Assembly: GCA_947456305.1 (NCBI GenBank)
Contig: CANGPN010000014.1
Coordinates: forward strand, 1-59,825
Direction of reading: 5' to 3'
DNA: 59,825 nucleotides
Origin: Comamonadaceae bacterium
Lineage (GTDB): Bacteria > Pseudomonadota > Gammaproteobacteria > Burkholderiales > Burkholderiaceae_C
Under the pieces are notes generated by a model, which had not been told where the DNA came from, did not search any database, and saw only the letters and a list, made by a program, of their open reading frames with translations. Shown one piece after another: positions 18,079-26,454 of this stretch; the stretch's first letter is position 1; every line of letters starts with the position of its first letter. A program made the position numbers and the translations under genes.

Positions 18079-19427
18079 CAGCTGCGCCGTACCGCCAGCC
18101 ACTCTTCCAGGTAGTGGATATTCGTACCACCACTGACGAAACCGGGATCGTTCATCAACTCACGGTGCAAGGCGATATTCGTGCTGATACCTTCGACAAC
18201 GGTTTCACCCAAAGCAGTACGCATGCGCGCCAAAGCGTGTTCACGCGTGTCACCGTGCACGATGATTTTGCCGATCATGGAATCGTAGTTAGAGGGTACA
18301 AAATAGTTGGTGTACACGTGAGAATCCACACGCACGCCCGGGCCACCCGGCGGATGCCACATGGTGATGCGACCTGGTGAAGGAGTGAACTTGAACGGGT
18401 CTTCGGCATTCACACGGCATTCAATCGCATGACCTTTGATTTCGATTTGCCGCTGTGTATACGGCAGCTTCATACCGGAGGCTGTCATGATCTGTGTTTT
18501 GACAATGTCAACGCCGGTGATGAATTCGGTGACAGGATGCTCCACCTGCACCCGTGTGTTCATTTCAATGAAATAAAACTCGCCGTTTTCGTACAAAAAC
18601 TCAAACGTACCTGCGCCGCGGTAGCCCATTTTTTTACAGGCTGCTACGCAACGCTCGCCAATACGCTCAATCAGCTTTCGCGCAATACCCGGAGCAGGTG
18701 CTTCTTCAATCACTTTTTGGTGACGGCGTTGCATAGAGCAATCGCGCTCGCCGAGGTAAATGGCGTTTTTGAAGTTATCTGCCAGTATTTGAATTTCAAT
18801 ATGCCTTGGGTTTTGCAGGTATTTCTCCATGTAAACCGCAGGGTTGCCAAAGGCTGCACCGGCCTCGGCTTTAGTGGTTTGCACAGCATGTATGAGCGCG
18901 GCTTCGTTGTGAACCACGCGCATGCCTCGACCGCCGCCGCCGCCTGCGGCCTTGATGATCACCGGGTAGCCGACGGCTTTGCCTATGCGGCGGATTTGTG
19001 CCGGATCGTCGGGCAACTCGCCGTCAGAACCAGGTACACAAGGCACACCGGCCTTGATCATGGCCTGCTTAGCCGATACTTTGTCGCCCATCATGCGTAT
19101 GGACTCGGGAGTGGGTCCGATGAACACAAAACCGCTTTTTTCGACACGTTCAGCGAAGTCGGCGTTCTCGCTCAAAAATCCATATCCGGGGTGTATGGCC
19201 TGGGCATCGGTAACCTCGGCGGCTGAAATAATGGCCGGCATATTTAAATAGCTCTGGGCAGAAGCGGCGGGGCCTATGCAAACCGCCTCTTCGGCCAGCT
19301 TGACATATTTCGCCTCACGATCTGCTTCAGAGTACACCACCACGGCTTCGACACCGAGTTCCTTACAGGCGCGTTGAATACGCAGCGCGATTTCGCCCCG
19401 GTTGGCGATCAGAATCTTTTTAAACAT
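18078..19427 (-). CDS. accC: Acetyl-CoA carboxylase, biotin carboxylase subunit AccC
   Basis: AccC carboxylates the biotin on AccB using ATP and bicarbonate, the first half of malonyl-CoA synthesis. The 449 residues match the family at normal length: N-terminal [18 protein letters not shown], the ATP-grasp glycine loop [14 protein letters not shown], the active-site [16 protein letters not shown] and RVNAEDP near 335. It lies nine bases after accB and overlaps prmA. Confidence 0.97.
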   Translation of the reverse strand: MFKKILIANRGEIALRIQRACKELGVEAVVVYSEADREAKYVKLAEEAVCIGPAASAQSYLNMPAIISAAEVTDAQAIHPGYGFLSENADFAERVEKSGFVFIGPTPESIRMMGDKVSAKQAMIKAGVPCVPGSDGELPDDPAQIRRIGKAVGYPVIIKAAGGGGGRGMRVVHNEAALIHAVQTTKAEAGAAFGNPAVYMEKYLQNPRHIEIQILADNFKNAIYLGERDCSMQRRHQKVIEEAPAPGIARKLIERIGERCVAACKKMGYRGAGTFEFLYENGEFYFIEMNTRVQVEHPVTEFITGVDIVKTQIMTASGMKLPYTQRQIEIKGHAIECRVNAEDPFKFTPSPGRITMWHPPGGPGVRVDSHVYTNYFVPSNYDSMIGKIIVHGDTREHALARMRTALGETVVEGISTNIALHRELMNDPGFVSGGTNIHYLEEWLAVRRS

Positions 19428-19436
19428 GTCCGTGAA

Positions 19437-19910
19437 TCACTCAATCATGAACATGGGCTGGCCGTACTCAACAGCTTGGCCGTTATCCACCAGGATACGG
19501 GTGACGGTACCGCTTTTGTCTGCTTCAATTTCGTTGAGGATTTTCATCGCCTCAATAATGCAAATGGTTTCGCCTTGCTTGACTACGCTGCCGACCTGAA
19601 CAAATGGCTTGGCATCAGGACTGGACGCGGTGTAAAAAGTACCGACCATGGGCGACTTGACCACGTGTCCGGTTGGCGCTGACGGCTCAAGAGCAGCAGG
19701 CGCTGGGTCTGCCGCAGGTGCTGAAACCGCAGCGCTGACGGTAGCCGCCGCCACAGGCGCGGCCACCATGACTGGAGCGGCAACCGCCACAGGGGAACCG
19801 ACAGGGCCTTTGACAATGCGAACCTTGCCTTCGGCCTCAGTAATCTCCAGCTCCGACACATTGGATTCAGAGACCAGGTCAATCAGGGTTTTGAGTTTTC
19901 TTAAATCCAT
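19437..19910 (-). CDS. accB: Biotin carboxyl carrier protein AccB
   Basis: AccB carries biotin between the carboxylase and transferase parts of acetyl-CoA carboxylase. The 157 residues show the N-terminal [20 protein letters not shown], an Ala/Pro/Val-rich hinge, and the biotinyl domain with the lysine to be modified in [11 protein letters not shown]. Ile follows the biotinyl Lys where Met is more common; both are seen in the family. It heads the accB-accC-prmA run behind a probable promoter. Confidence 0.96.
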   Translation of the reverse strand: MDLRKLKTLIDLVSESNVSELEITEAEGKVRIVKGPVGSPVAVAAPVMVAAPVAAATVSAAVSAPAADPAPAALEPSAPTGHVVKSPMVGTFYTASSPDAKPFVQVGSVVKQGETICIIEAMKILNEIEADKSGTVTRILVDNGQAVEYGQPMFMIE

Positions 19911-19943
19911 GTATTTGCAGTCAAATGCTGTTAACAGGCTGAT

Positions 19944-19972
19944 AATTTACACCATTTACACAAATTAACCAA
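19944..19972 (-). promoter_or_regulatory. Probable accB promoter with overlapping direct repeat
   Basis: On the minus strand TTGGTT (19972-19967) and TAAATT (19949-19944) are 17 bases apart. Two copies of GTGTAAAT, nine bases apart, cover the spacer and -10. The repeat could be a regulator site, but I cannot name a regulator. The region is clearly AT-richer than its surroundings. Confidence 0.5.
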
Positions 19973-19995
19973 ATGTAAACAGGCCTGATCAGGAT

Positions 19996-20535
19996 TTAAA
20001 GCCAAGCACTGATATCTGACCCGGACAATTTACCCAACTTGCGGAACAGCAAACTACCTTGTGGACTGACCACTAAGGTATAAGGCAGGCCACCCGCCTG
20101 GTTGCCCAAAGCTGTCATCAATTCAGTGCCATTCAAGCCGGCCAATCCGATAGAGTATTCTACTGGATTCCGGGTCAGAAAACGCTTGACGGCACTGGGT
20201 TGATCGATAGCCAATCCCAGAACTTGCCAGCTTTTAGACTTGTTTTCCTGAAAAAAGGCATTCAATAAAGGCATTTCTTCTACACAAGGGGTGCACCAAG
20301 TCGCCCAGAAATTCACCACCAGTGCCCGCCCCTTGAAATCGGCCAAGCGCAAAGTTGTACCATCGGGTTGCTCAAATTCAGCCGTCCACAGGGGTTCTAG
20401 GGATGGGGCGTCGGACTTTATGTTGTGACGCCACCAGGCCAGGCCGCTGCCGGCCGCCAAGGCGGCGGCACCTACCGCCAGTAAAGCACGCCTGTTGGAA
20501 GAGGTCAGAGCAGTTGAAGCGTTTTCTTCGGACAT
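19996..20535 (-). CDS. TlpA-family membrane-anchored thioredoxin
   Basis: The 179-residue protein has a membrane segment at about 16-35 preceded by NRR (possibly Tat-like) and a thioredoxin fold outside the cytoplasm. The active site is WCTPC in VNFWATWCTPCVEEMPLL, the TlpA/ResA type that reduces apocytochrome or other periplasmic disulfides. Its start overlaps the stop of the upstream hypothetical gene (TGATG). Which client it serves cannot be told from context. Confidence 0.88.
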   Translation of the reverse strand: MSEENASTALTSSNRRALLAVGAAALAAGSGLAWWRHNIKSDAPSLEPLWTAEFEQPDGTTLRLADFKGRALVVNFWATWCTPCVEEMPLLNAFFQENKSKSWQVLGLAIDQPSAVKRFLTRNPVEYSIGLAGLNGTELMTALGNQAGGLPYTLVVSPQGSLLFRKLGKLSGSDISAWL

Positions 20536-21125
20536 CAGGCATTGTCCATCAACTGGCGCAATGCGGCGATATCCCCGCGAACAGGCCTGCCGCGACTGTC
20601 AGGCAGCAAGGCACCGCGTAAATCATCGTAGTCGTAAACCATGAGATGCACGCCTATGTCTTCGTTCAATGCCGTGCAGTGGCTGTGTATGCTGAGTGTG
20701 TCCACGGTCTCGCTGCGGAAACCGCTGACGGCATTGACTTCATAACGTACCCCTTGATCCAACAAGGCCAATTCGGCCTGTTTACTGTCATCGCAAAACA
20801 GCTGGAGGTAAATATCCGATAAGCGGGTGGCGGTTCCACGCCAGACCGAGCCGCTTAAGTGCGGCCTGAAGTCTGACAAACGCTCCATCCAAACCAAAGC
20901 CACTCGACGCAGCGCCAGCAATTCCTGTGGCTGGGTGTCTGCGCAAAACAGCTGTAAATAATCCATCACCTGGTCTTCCAACATATCGTTATCCGGTAAG
21001 GCCTGGCGCGGCGATAAACCGAGTTCGCGTACAGCGCGACGCTTGGCTGGTCCGAATTCCAGACCTTCTTCGACTACCAACCGGGCGGCGGTGGCGGCTA
21101 TTTCCAGTTTGATATCGGTTGGCAT
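20535..21125 (-). CDS. Conserved hypothetical protein
   Basis: I do not recognise a domain with confidence. The 196-residue product is soluble and looks largely helical in its first half (AATAARLVVEEGLEFGPAKR), with a repeated LQLFCADTQPQEL / LQLFCDDSKQAEL pattern near residues 50 and 115 that hints at an internal duplication. It ends with a mixed segment (VHLMVYDYDDLRGALLPD). From memory, similar proteins sit beside mpl in Burkholderiales and are sometimes labelled as Mur ligases, but no Mur ligase motif is present. The ATG at 21125 is preferred; the longer frame to 21200 runs into the divergent mpl start. It overlaps the TlpA-like gene. Confidence 0.7.
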   Translation of the reverse strand: MPTDIKLEIAATAARLVVEEGLEFGPAKRRAVRELGLSPRQALPDNDMLEDQVMDYLQLFCADTQPQELLALRRVALVWMERLSDFRPHLSGSVWRGTATRLSDIYLQLFCDDSKQAELALLDQGVRYEVNAVSGFRSETVDTLSIHSHCTALNEDIGVHLMVYDYDDLRGALLPDSRGRPVRGDIAALRQLMDNA

Positions 21126-21202
21126 GGCGCAGATTGTGCCCTGAGTAAGCGTGCCTGCGCTTCCATGGCGAGATGCCCATTTTCGGCTTCTACAATGCAA
21201 GC

Positions 21203-22609
21203 ATGCACATACATATATTAGGCATTTGCGGCACCTTTATGGGCGGTCTGGCCGCCTTGGCCCGCGAAGCCGGTCACCGGGTCACCGGTTGTGACACCGG
21301 CGTTTACCCGCCGATGAGCGATCAGTTGCGCGCTTTGGGCATCGAATTGATTGAGGGCTACAGCGCTGACCAGTTAAGTTTGAAGCCCGATATGTTTGTG
21401 GTTGGCAATGTGGTGTCACGCGCGCGCAGCGCTGACGGCTCACCCCGCTACCCGTTGATGGAAGCCATTTTGGAAGCCGGACTGCCCTACACCAGTGGCC
21501 CGCAATGGCTGAGCGACCATGTGTTGCACGCGCCCGGTCAAACCCGGCATGTGCTGGCGGTGGCAGGCACACACGGCAAAACAACCACCACCGCCATGCT
21601 GAGTTGGATACTGGATCAAGCAGGATTGACACCGGGCTTTTTGATTGGCGGCGTGCCGCTGAATTTCGGCGTGTCGGCACGCTTGGGGCAACTGGCTGCA
21701 GGTCAAGCGCGGCCATTGTTTGTGATTGAAGCCGACGAATACGACACCGCGTTTTTCGACAAGCGCAGCAAGTTTGTGCATTACCGCCCGCGCACCGCCG
21801 TGTTGAACAACTTAGAGTTTGACCACGCGGATATTTTTGACAACCTCGCCGCCATCGAGCGCCAGTTTCACCACCTCGTGCGCACCGTGCCGGGCAGCGG
21901 CTGTCTGGTGGTGAATGCTGAACAAGACAGTTTGCAGCGTGTGCTGGACATGGGCCATTGGAGTGCGGTGGCCGGTTTCGGCGAAGCTGGCGAATGGCAG
22001 GCGAAAGGCGAGCCGCAGGATTTCGAAGTGCTGCGCTCAGGCACATCCGTCGCGCATGTGCGTTGGAGCTTGACCGGCATACACAACCAAATGAATGCCT
22101 TAGCGGCCATCGCTGCGGCGGCGCATGTGGGCGTGGCTCCGGTGCAAGCTGCTGACGCTTTAGGACGATTTGAGAATGTGCGAAGGCGCATGGAACTGCG
22201 CGGCAGCATAGGCAGCGGGGCTCAAGCCATTCAGGTGTATGACGATTTCGCCCACCACCCGACCGCGATTCGCACGACCTTGGATGGACTGCGTCGCAGT
22301 GTGGGTCAGGCCCGCATATTGGCGGTGTTCGAACCGCGCAGCAACACCATGAAACTGGGCGCGATGAAATCGCAATTGCCATGGAGTCTGGAACAGGCCG
22401 ATCTGGCCTTTTGTCACAGCGCCGGGCTGGACTGGGATGCCGCTGAAGCCCTGGCGCCCATGGGCGCGCGCGCCAGCGTCGCAGCCAATATAGAAACGCT
22501 GGTCGCGCAAATCAAAACAGCGGTGAGGCCAGGCGATCAGATAGTCTGTATGAGCAACGGCGGCTTCGGTGGTATCCACCAAAAACTTTTGGATGCGCTC
22601 AAACTCTGA
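21203..22609 (+). CDS. mpl: UDP-MurNAc:L-Ala-gamma-D-Glu-meso-DAP ligase Mpl
   Basis: Mpl reattaches the recycled tripeptide L-Ala-gamma-D-Glu-meso-DAP to UDP-MurNAc, the re-use step downstream of AmpD. The 468 residues start MHIHILGICGTFMGGLAALA, the Mpl form of the Mur N-terminus, and carry the ATP loop [33 protein letters not shown] and the C-terminal DDFAHHPTAIRTTLDGL. The start at 21203 is favoured over 21173 because family proteins begin there. It is divergent from the hypothetical gene and ends at a strong terminator. Confidence 0.96.
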   Translation: MHIHILGICGTFMGGLAALAREAGHRVTGCDTGVYPPMSDQLRALGIELIEGYSADQLSLKPDMFVVGNVVSRARSADGSPRYPLMEAILEAGLPYTSGPQWLSDHVLHAPGQTRHVLAVAGTHGKTTTTAMLSWILDQAGLTPGFLIGGVPLNFGVSARLGQLAAGQARPLFVIEADEYDTAFFDKRSKFVHYRPRTAVLNNLEFDHADIFDNLAAIERQFHHLVRTVPGSGCLVVNAEQDSLQRVLDMGHWSAVAGFGEAGEWQAKGEPQDFEVLRSGTSVAHVRWSLTGIHNQMNALAAIAAAAHVGVAPVQAADALGRFENVRRRMELRGSIGSGAQAIQVYDDFAHHPTAIRTTLDGLRRSVGQARILAVFEPRSNTMKLGAMKSQLPWSLEQADLAFCHSAGLDWDAAEALAPMGARASVAANIETLVAQIKTAVRPGDQIVCMSNGGFGGIHQKLLDALKL

Positions 22610-22635
22610 AAGCTCTTCAGTAATGAACAGATGAA

Positions 22636-22664
22636 TAAAAAACGGACTGCATGCAGTCCGTTTT
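22636..22664. terminator. Bidirectional terminator between mpl and aroG
   Basis: ACGGACTGCATGCAGTCCGT (22642-22661) is a perfect 20-bp palindrome with A-runs on its left and TTTT on its right. It serves both convergent genes. Confidence 0.9.
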
Positions 22665-22674
22665 GCTAGAAGGC

Positions 22675-23793
22675 TTATTTCTTCGCTTTGCGACGCGCCT
22701 TGATGCCCTCGTCCAACACCTTGAGCACTTCCAAAGAGTCATCCCAAGCCAGACAGGCATCGGTGATGCTTTGGCCATAGACCAAACCCTCGACCTTGTC
22801 TTTGCCGGGGGTGAATTTTTGTGCGCCGGGTTGCAAATGGCTTTCCACCATGACACCGAATACCTGGTGTGAACCGCCAGCAATTTGAGAGGCAATGTCT
22901 TGGGCCACCACCAACTGGCGCTCGTGTTGTTTGCTGCTGTTGGCGTGGCTGCAATCGACCATCAAGCTGGCGGGCAATTTGGCCGCTTCCAGTTCTTTGC
23001 AAGCGGATGCCACGCTTTGGGCGTCATAGTTGGGCGCTTTGCCGCCACGCAAAATCACGTGGCAGTCCGGGTTGCCCTGGGTTTGCACAATCGCCACCTG
23101 ACCGTTTTTATGCACGGACAAAAAGTGGTGGCCGCGTGCCGCCGCTTGTATCGCATCTGTTGCGATTTTGATGTTGCCATCGGTGCCGTTTTTAAAGCCT
23201 ATGGGTGCAGACAAACCAGAGGCCAATTCGCGGTGCACCTGACTCTCCGTGGTGCGGGCGCCAATGGCACCCCAGCTGATCAGGTCGCCTATGTATTGGG
23301 GTGAAATCACATCTAAAAATTCGCTACCGGCTGGCACACCGGTGCGGTTGATTTCAATCAGCAATTGACGCGCAATACGCAAGCCTTCGTCGATACGGAA
23401 ACTCTCGTCCAGGTAAGGGTCGTTGATCAAACCTTTCCAACCGACCGTGGTGCGCGGTTTTTCGAAGTAAACACGCATGACGATTTCCAGCGTGTCTTTG
23501 TATTTTTCGCGCTCGGCTTGCAGGCGACGCGCATAGTCGAGCGCAGCAGCCGGGTCATGGATGGAGCACGGCCCCATCACCACCAGCAAGCGGTCGTCCT
23601 TACCGGCCATGATTTTGGAAATTCGCTGGCGTGTCTGGCTGATCAATTTTTCAACAGCGGTTCCAGCAATCGGAAAGAAGCGGATCAAATGTTCGGGTGG
23701 CGGCAACACGGTAATGTCCTTGATGCGTTGGTCATCGGTCTGGCTGGTCTGGTCATCGATCGGTGCATAAGCATCTTTGGGATGAGATTTCAT
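22675..23793 (-). CDS. aroG: 3-deoxy-7-phosphoheptulonate synthase, class I (DAHP synthase)
   Basis: This enzyme condenses phosphoenolpyruvate with erythrose 4-phosphate, the first step of the shikimate pathway. The 372 residues match the AroF/AroG/AroH type: LLVVMGPCSIHDPAAALDYA, YFEKPRTTVGWKGLINDP, GARTTESQVHRELASGLS, GFKNGTDG, and DCSHANSSKQ near the end. A strong ribosome site (AGGAG) precedes the ATG at 23793. The gene is preceded by a leader ORF and terminator that look like a Phe/Tyr-responsive attenuator, so aroG is my symbol choice; aroF-like feedback specificity cannot be excluded. The leader follows tldD on the same strand. Confidence 0.95.
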   Translation of the reverse strand: MKSHPKDAYAPIDDQTSQTDDQRIKDITVLPPPEHLIRFFPIAGTAVEKLISQTRQRISKIMAGKDDRLLVVMGPCSIHDPAAALDYARRLQAEREKYKDTLEIVMRVYFEKPRTTVGWKGLINDPYLDESFRIDEGLRIARQLLIEINRTGVPAGSEFLDVISPQYIGDLISWGAIGARTTESQVHRELASGLSAPIGFKNGTDGNIKIATDAIQAAARGHHFLSVHKNGQVAIVQTQGNPDCHVILRGGKAPNYDAQSVASACKELEAAKLPASLMVDCSHANSSKQHERQLVVAQDIASQIAGGSHQVFGVMVESHLQPGAQKFTPGKDKVEGLVYGQSITDACLAWDDSLEVLKVLDEGIKARRKAKK

Positions 23794-23838
23794 GAAAGAC
23801 TCCTAGGTATGCAACTGTTGAAATACAAATTCGGCAAC

Positions 23839-23866
23839 AAAAAAAAAACCGCCGGGGTCCGGCGGT
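23839..23866 (-). terminator. Intrinsic terminator in the aroG leader (attenuator)
   Basis: On the minus strand ACCGCCGG (23866-23859) pairs with CCGGCGGT (23855-23848) around a 3-base loop, followed by ten T. It lies upstream of the aroG ribosome site, not after a gene, so it should end transcription before aroG unless the stem is prevented from forming. Confidence 0.9.
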
Positions 23867-23896
23867 AGGTTGGGGAGTTCAGAGCGTTGTTTGCGT

Positions 23897-23965
23897 TCAG
23901 ATCTCTCGACCGCCGGTGGGGCGTGAGATATCAAAATAAGCAAAGTGAAACAGCGCTGAATTCAT
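23897..23965 (-). CDS. aroG leader peptide, 22 residues, Phe/Tyr-rich
   Basis: This small frame starts with ATG at 23965 and stops with TGA at 23897-23899. It codes for 22 residues, with the segment Phe-His-Phe-Ala-Tyr-Phe at residues 6-11 (all three Phe are TTT, Tyr is TAT), then IleSerArgPro and ThrGlyGlyArg. The product is probably only a sensor of charged tRNA. The ribosome site is weak or absent, a caution. It lies in the gap between the tldD stop and aroG. Confidence 0.75.
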   Translation of the reverse strand: MNSALFHFAYFDISRPTGGREI

Positions 23966-23999
23966 GGTTTGAAATGTAGCACAGGCGATGGCCCCGTTT

Positions 24000-25460
24000 T
24001 CAGGCTGTGCCGCCCACGGTCAAACCGTCAATACGCAAGGTAGGTTGGCCGACACCGACCGGCACGCTTTGACCTTCTTTGCCGCAGGTGCCGACACCGG
24101 GGTCTAAGGCCATGTCGTTGCCGATCATGCTCACCCGCGTCAACGCATCCGGGCCGTTGCCCACCAAGGTTGCACCTTTGACCGGGTATTTGATTTTTCC
24201 GTTCTCCACCCAATACGCCTGGCTGGCGGAAAACACAAACTTGCCCGAGGTGATGTCGACCTGACCGCCGCCGAAATTGGTGGCGTACAAACCTTTTTTG
24301 ATGCTGGCCACAATTTCTTCCGGGTGTTTGTCGCCGCCCAACATATAGGTGTTGGTCATGCGCGGCATGGGCACATGCGCATAGCTTTCGCGTCTGCCAT
24401 TGCCTGTGGGCGCGACACCCATGAGGCGCGCATTCATGCTGTCTTGTATGTAGGCTTTCAATATGCCGTCTTCGATCAGCACATTGCGCTGGCTGGCGTT
24501 GCCCTCGTCGTCCACATTGAGTGAACCGCGTCTGTCGGCAATCGTGCCGTCGTCCAACACGGTGACACCTTTGGCAGCGACCCGTTGGCCGATTTTTCCG
24601 CTGAATGCGCTGGAGCCTTTGCGGTTGAAGTCACCTTCTAAACCATGACCAATGGCTTCGTGCAACAAAATGCCGGGCCAGCCCGAACCGAGCACCACGG
24701 TCATTTCACCGGCGGGCGCGGCTTGCGCCTGCAAATTGGTCAGCGCAGCGCCCACGGCTTCGTCCACATAACGGGTTAAGCAAGCTGCATCGAAATGCGC
24801 CAAACCGAAGCGTCCACCACCACCGGCTGAACCACTTTCACGGCGGCCTTTTTCTTCCACAATGACATTGAGTGACAAGCGCACCAGCGGGCGCACATCG
24901 GCGGCCAAGGTACCGTCGGCACGGGCCACCAACACCACGTCGTATTCGCTGGCCAAACCGGCCATGACTTGCACCACGCGCGGGTCTTTGGCGCGGGCTT
25001 GCTGCTCGATGCGCTCAAGCAAATTCACTTTGGCAGTGCTGTCTAAGCTGGCGATCGGGTCGTCATCGCGGTACAGGCTGCGAGCCTTTGCAATCTGTCT
25101 GCCCGGCACTTTAGCGCTGGCGTTATTGCCGGCAGCGGCAATGCTGCGCACGGTGTGGGCCGCGTCCATCAACGAGGCCATGGAAATATCGTCTGAATAA
25201 GCGAAGGCGGTTTTTTCGCCGCTGACCGCTCGCACGCCCACGCCTTGGTCTATGCTGAACGAACCGGTTTTGACAATGCCTTCTTCCAAGCTCCAGCCCT
25301 CGGAGCGGGTGTACTGAAAATACAAATCCGCATCATCGATACGGTGGGCGCGAATGGCCGACAAGGCTTGCGCTAAATGGCTTTCATCCAAGCCATAAGG
25401 GGTGAGCAACAGGCTTTGAGCGATGGCCAGGCGTTGTAGGGTAGGTTCGTGTGCAATCAT
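24000..25460 (-). CDS. tldD: Metalloprotease TldD
   Basis: TldD, with TldE/PmbA, forms a zinc protease complex that degrades unfolded peptides, matures microcin B17 in E. coli and acts on the CcdA antitoxin. The 486 residues carry the zinc motif HEAIGHGLEGDFNRKGSSAF near residue 270 and the C-terminal EGQSVPVGVGQPTLRIDGLTVGG. The ATG at 25460 begins the family N-terminus; a longer open frame to 25676 runs into the next gene and looks like non-coding sequence. No tldE/pmbA is in this window. Confidence 0.94.
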   Translation of the reverse strand: MIAHEPTLQRLAIAQSLLLTPYGLDESHLAQALSAIRAHRIDDADLYFQYTRSEGWSLEEGIVKTGSFSIDQGVGVRAVSGEKTAFAYSDDISMASLMDAAHTVRSIAAAGNNASAKVPGRQIAKARSLYRDDDPIASLDSTAKVNLLERIEQQARAKDPRVVQVMAGLASEYDVVLVARADGTLAADVRPLVRLSLNVIVEEKGRRESGSAGGGGRFGLAHFDAACLTRYVDEAVGAALTNLQAQAAPAGEMTVVLGSGWPGILLHEAIGHGLEGDFNRKGSSAFSGKIGQRVAAKGVTVLDDGTIADRRGSLNVDDEGNASQRNVLIEDGILKAYIQDSMNARLMGVAPTGNGRRESYAHVPMPRMTNTYMLGGDKHPEEIVASIKKGLYATNFGGGQVDITSGKFVFSASQAYWVENGKIKYPVKGATLVGNGPDALTRVSMIGNDMALDPGVGTCGKEGQSVPVGVGQPTLRIDGLTVGGTA

Positions 25461-25572
25461 GAAGCCATTGTAGAAGCCGGACCTCAGCCTTGAAACTCTC
25501 AGGTCATTGCCTGTAGTTGATGTTGAGCGCCAAAGCTGCAGCGCCGTTTCTGAGCGCTGTCGCCCTGAAAGC

Positions 25573-26454
25573 TCAGGATGCGGGGTTGTTGCGTATGAAT
25601 TCCAGCATTTGGCTGTCGTCCAACACACCCATACCTTGTTCGCAGGCCATAGCAAAAGCCTTGGCCGCTGTACCACCTAACCAGCCCGCGTAGCCGGCTT
25701 GCTGCGCCGCCTCCATAGCCAGTCGCGTGTCCTTGGCCAGCAAACGCATATGCGAACCTGCGCTGGTGTCTCCCGCAAACACTCTGTGCAAACGGTCCGA
25801 GCCTATCCAACTGTGGCCGCTGGAGCGTTCAATCAACGATAAGGCAATTTCCTTGTCCAGACCCAATTTTTCAGACAGCACCATGGCTTCGCAGGCGCCG
25901 ACCAGATTGATGCCGGCCAGCATGTTGTTCACCAGTTTGACGCGGGTTCCATCACCGGCTTTGTGACTGATGCGGACACACTGGTTAGACAGCGTAGTGA
26001 GCAATTCGTTTTGCGCTGCCAATACCTCGGCGGGCGCTGCCAACATCAAACTCATGGTTCCATCGGTGGCGCGGATCGGCCCGCCTGACATCGGTGCGTC
26101 CACCATGTGTACCCCGATGGCTTGCAATTGGCGGGCGAAATCTTCAGTTTGCGCCGGCGCCATCGTCGGGCACATGATGACTGTTTGTCCTGCCTTCATA
26201 TGGGTCAGCAAACCATCTGGCCCGTCCAGTACATCTTGCACCTGCACTGCGTCAATCACACAGATGATCACTGTACCCGCTGCTTTGGCGACAGCCGCAG
26301 GACTGTCGCAACCGCGCGCGCCCAATGCCTGCAAAGCCTGCTGCGTGGCAGCATCCTTGTCATGTATGTACACAGGCCAGCCCATGGCAAGCAATCGTTT
26401 GGCCATGCCGCCGCCCATATTGCCTGTGCCAACGATTCCAGTGTGTTTGCTCAT
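25573..26454 (-). CDS. NAD(P)-dependent oxidoreductase, 3-hydroxyisobutyrate dehydrogenase family
   Basis: The 293-residue product has the family architecture: N-terminal Rossmann motif GIVGTGNMGGGMAKRLL, substrate loop VDAPMSGGPIRATDGTMSL near residue 120, catalytic Lys in GTRVKLVNNMLAGINLVGACEA near 170, and a helical C-terminal domain. Substrates in the family include 3-hydroxyisobutyrate, tartronate semialdehyde and succinic semialdehyde; none can be chosen from the sequence alone. The start overlaps the rodA stop by four bases, so it is co-translated with rodA, an odd pairing. Confidence 0.85.
   Translation of the reverse strand: MSKHTGIVGTGNMGGGMAKRLLAMGWPVYIHDKDAATQQALQALGARGCDSPAAVAKAAGTVIICVIDAVQVQDVLDGPDGLLTHMKAGQTVIMCPTMAPAQTEDFARQLQAIGVHMVDAPMSGGPIRATDGTMSLMLAAPAEVLAAQNELLTTLSNQCVRISHKAGDGTRVKLVNNMLAGINLVGACEAMVLSEKLGLDKEIALSLIERSSGHSWIGSDRLHRVFAGDTSAGSHMRLLAKDTRLAMEAAQQAGYAGWLGGTAAKAFAMACEQGMGVLDDSQMLEFIRNNPAS

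Larger units (their letters stand above)
23839..23965 (-). promoter_or_regulatory. Probable Phe/Tyr transcription attenuator of aroG
   Basis: Three parts are visible in order on the minus strand. First comes a 22-codon leader ORF (23965-23897) with Phe, Phe, Tyr, Phe at codons 6, 8, 10 and 11. Second, an 8-base copy of the terminator 3' arm (CCGGCGGT, 23916-23909) lies inside codons 17-19. Third is the terminator. A ribosome stalled at the Phe/Tyr codons would leave the upstream copy free to pair with the terminator 5' arm and block termination. A ribosome reaching the stop codon would cover it and let the terminator form. The mechanism is inferred from the known logic of pheA and trp leaders. 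Confidence 0.8.

Noticed and set aside
21282..22382. 366-residue open frame on the minus strand
   Set aside because: Antisense to mpl; Cys/Arg/Ser-rich with no domain-like pattern.
25461..25676. N-terminal extension of tldD
   Set aside because: It crosses an intergenic gap into the upstream gene and has no TldD-like sequence; the family N-terminus begins at 25460.
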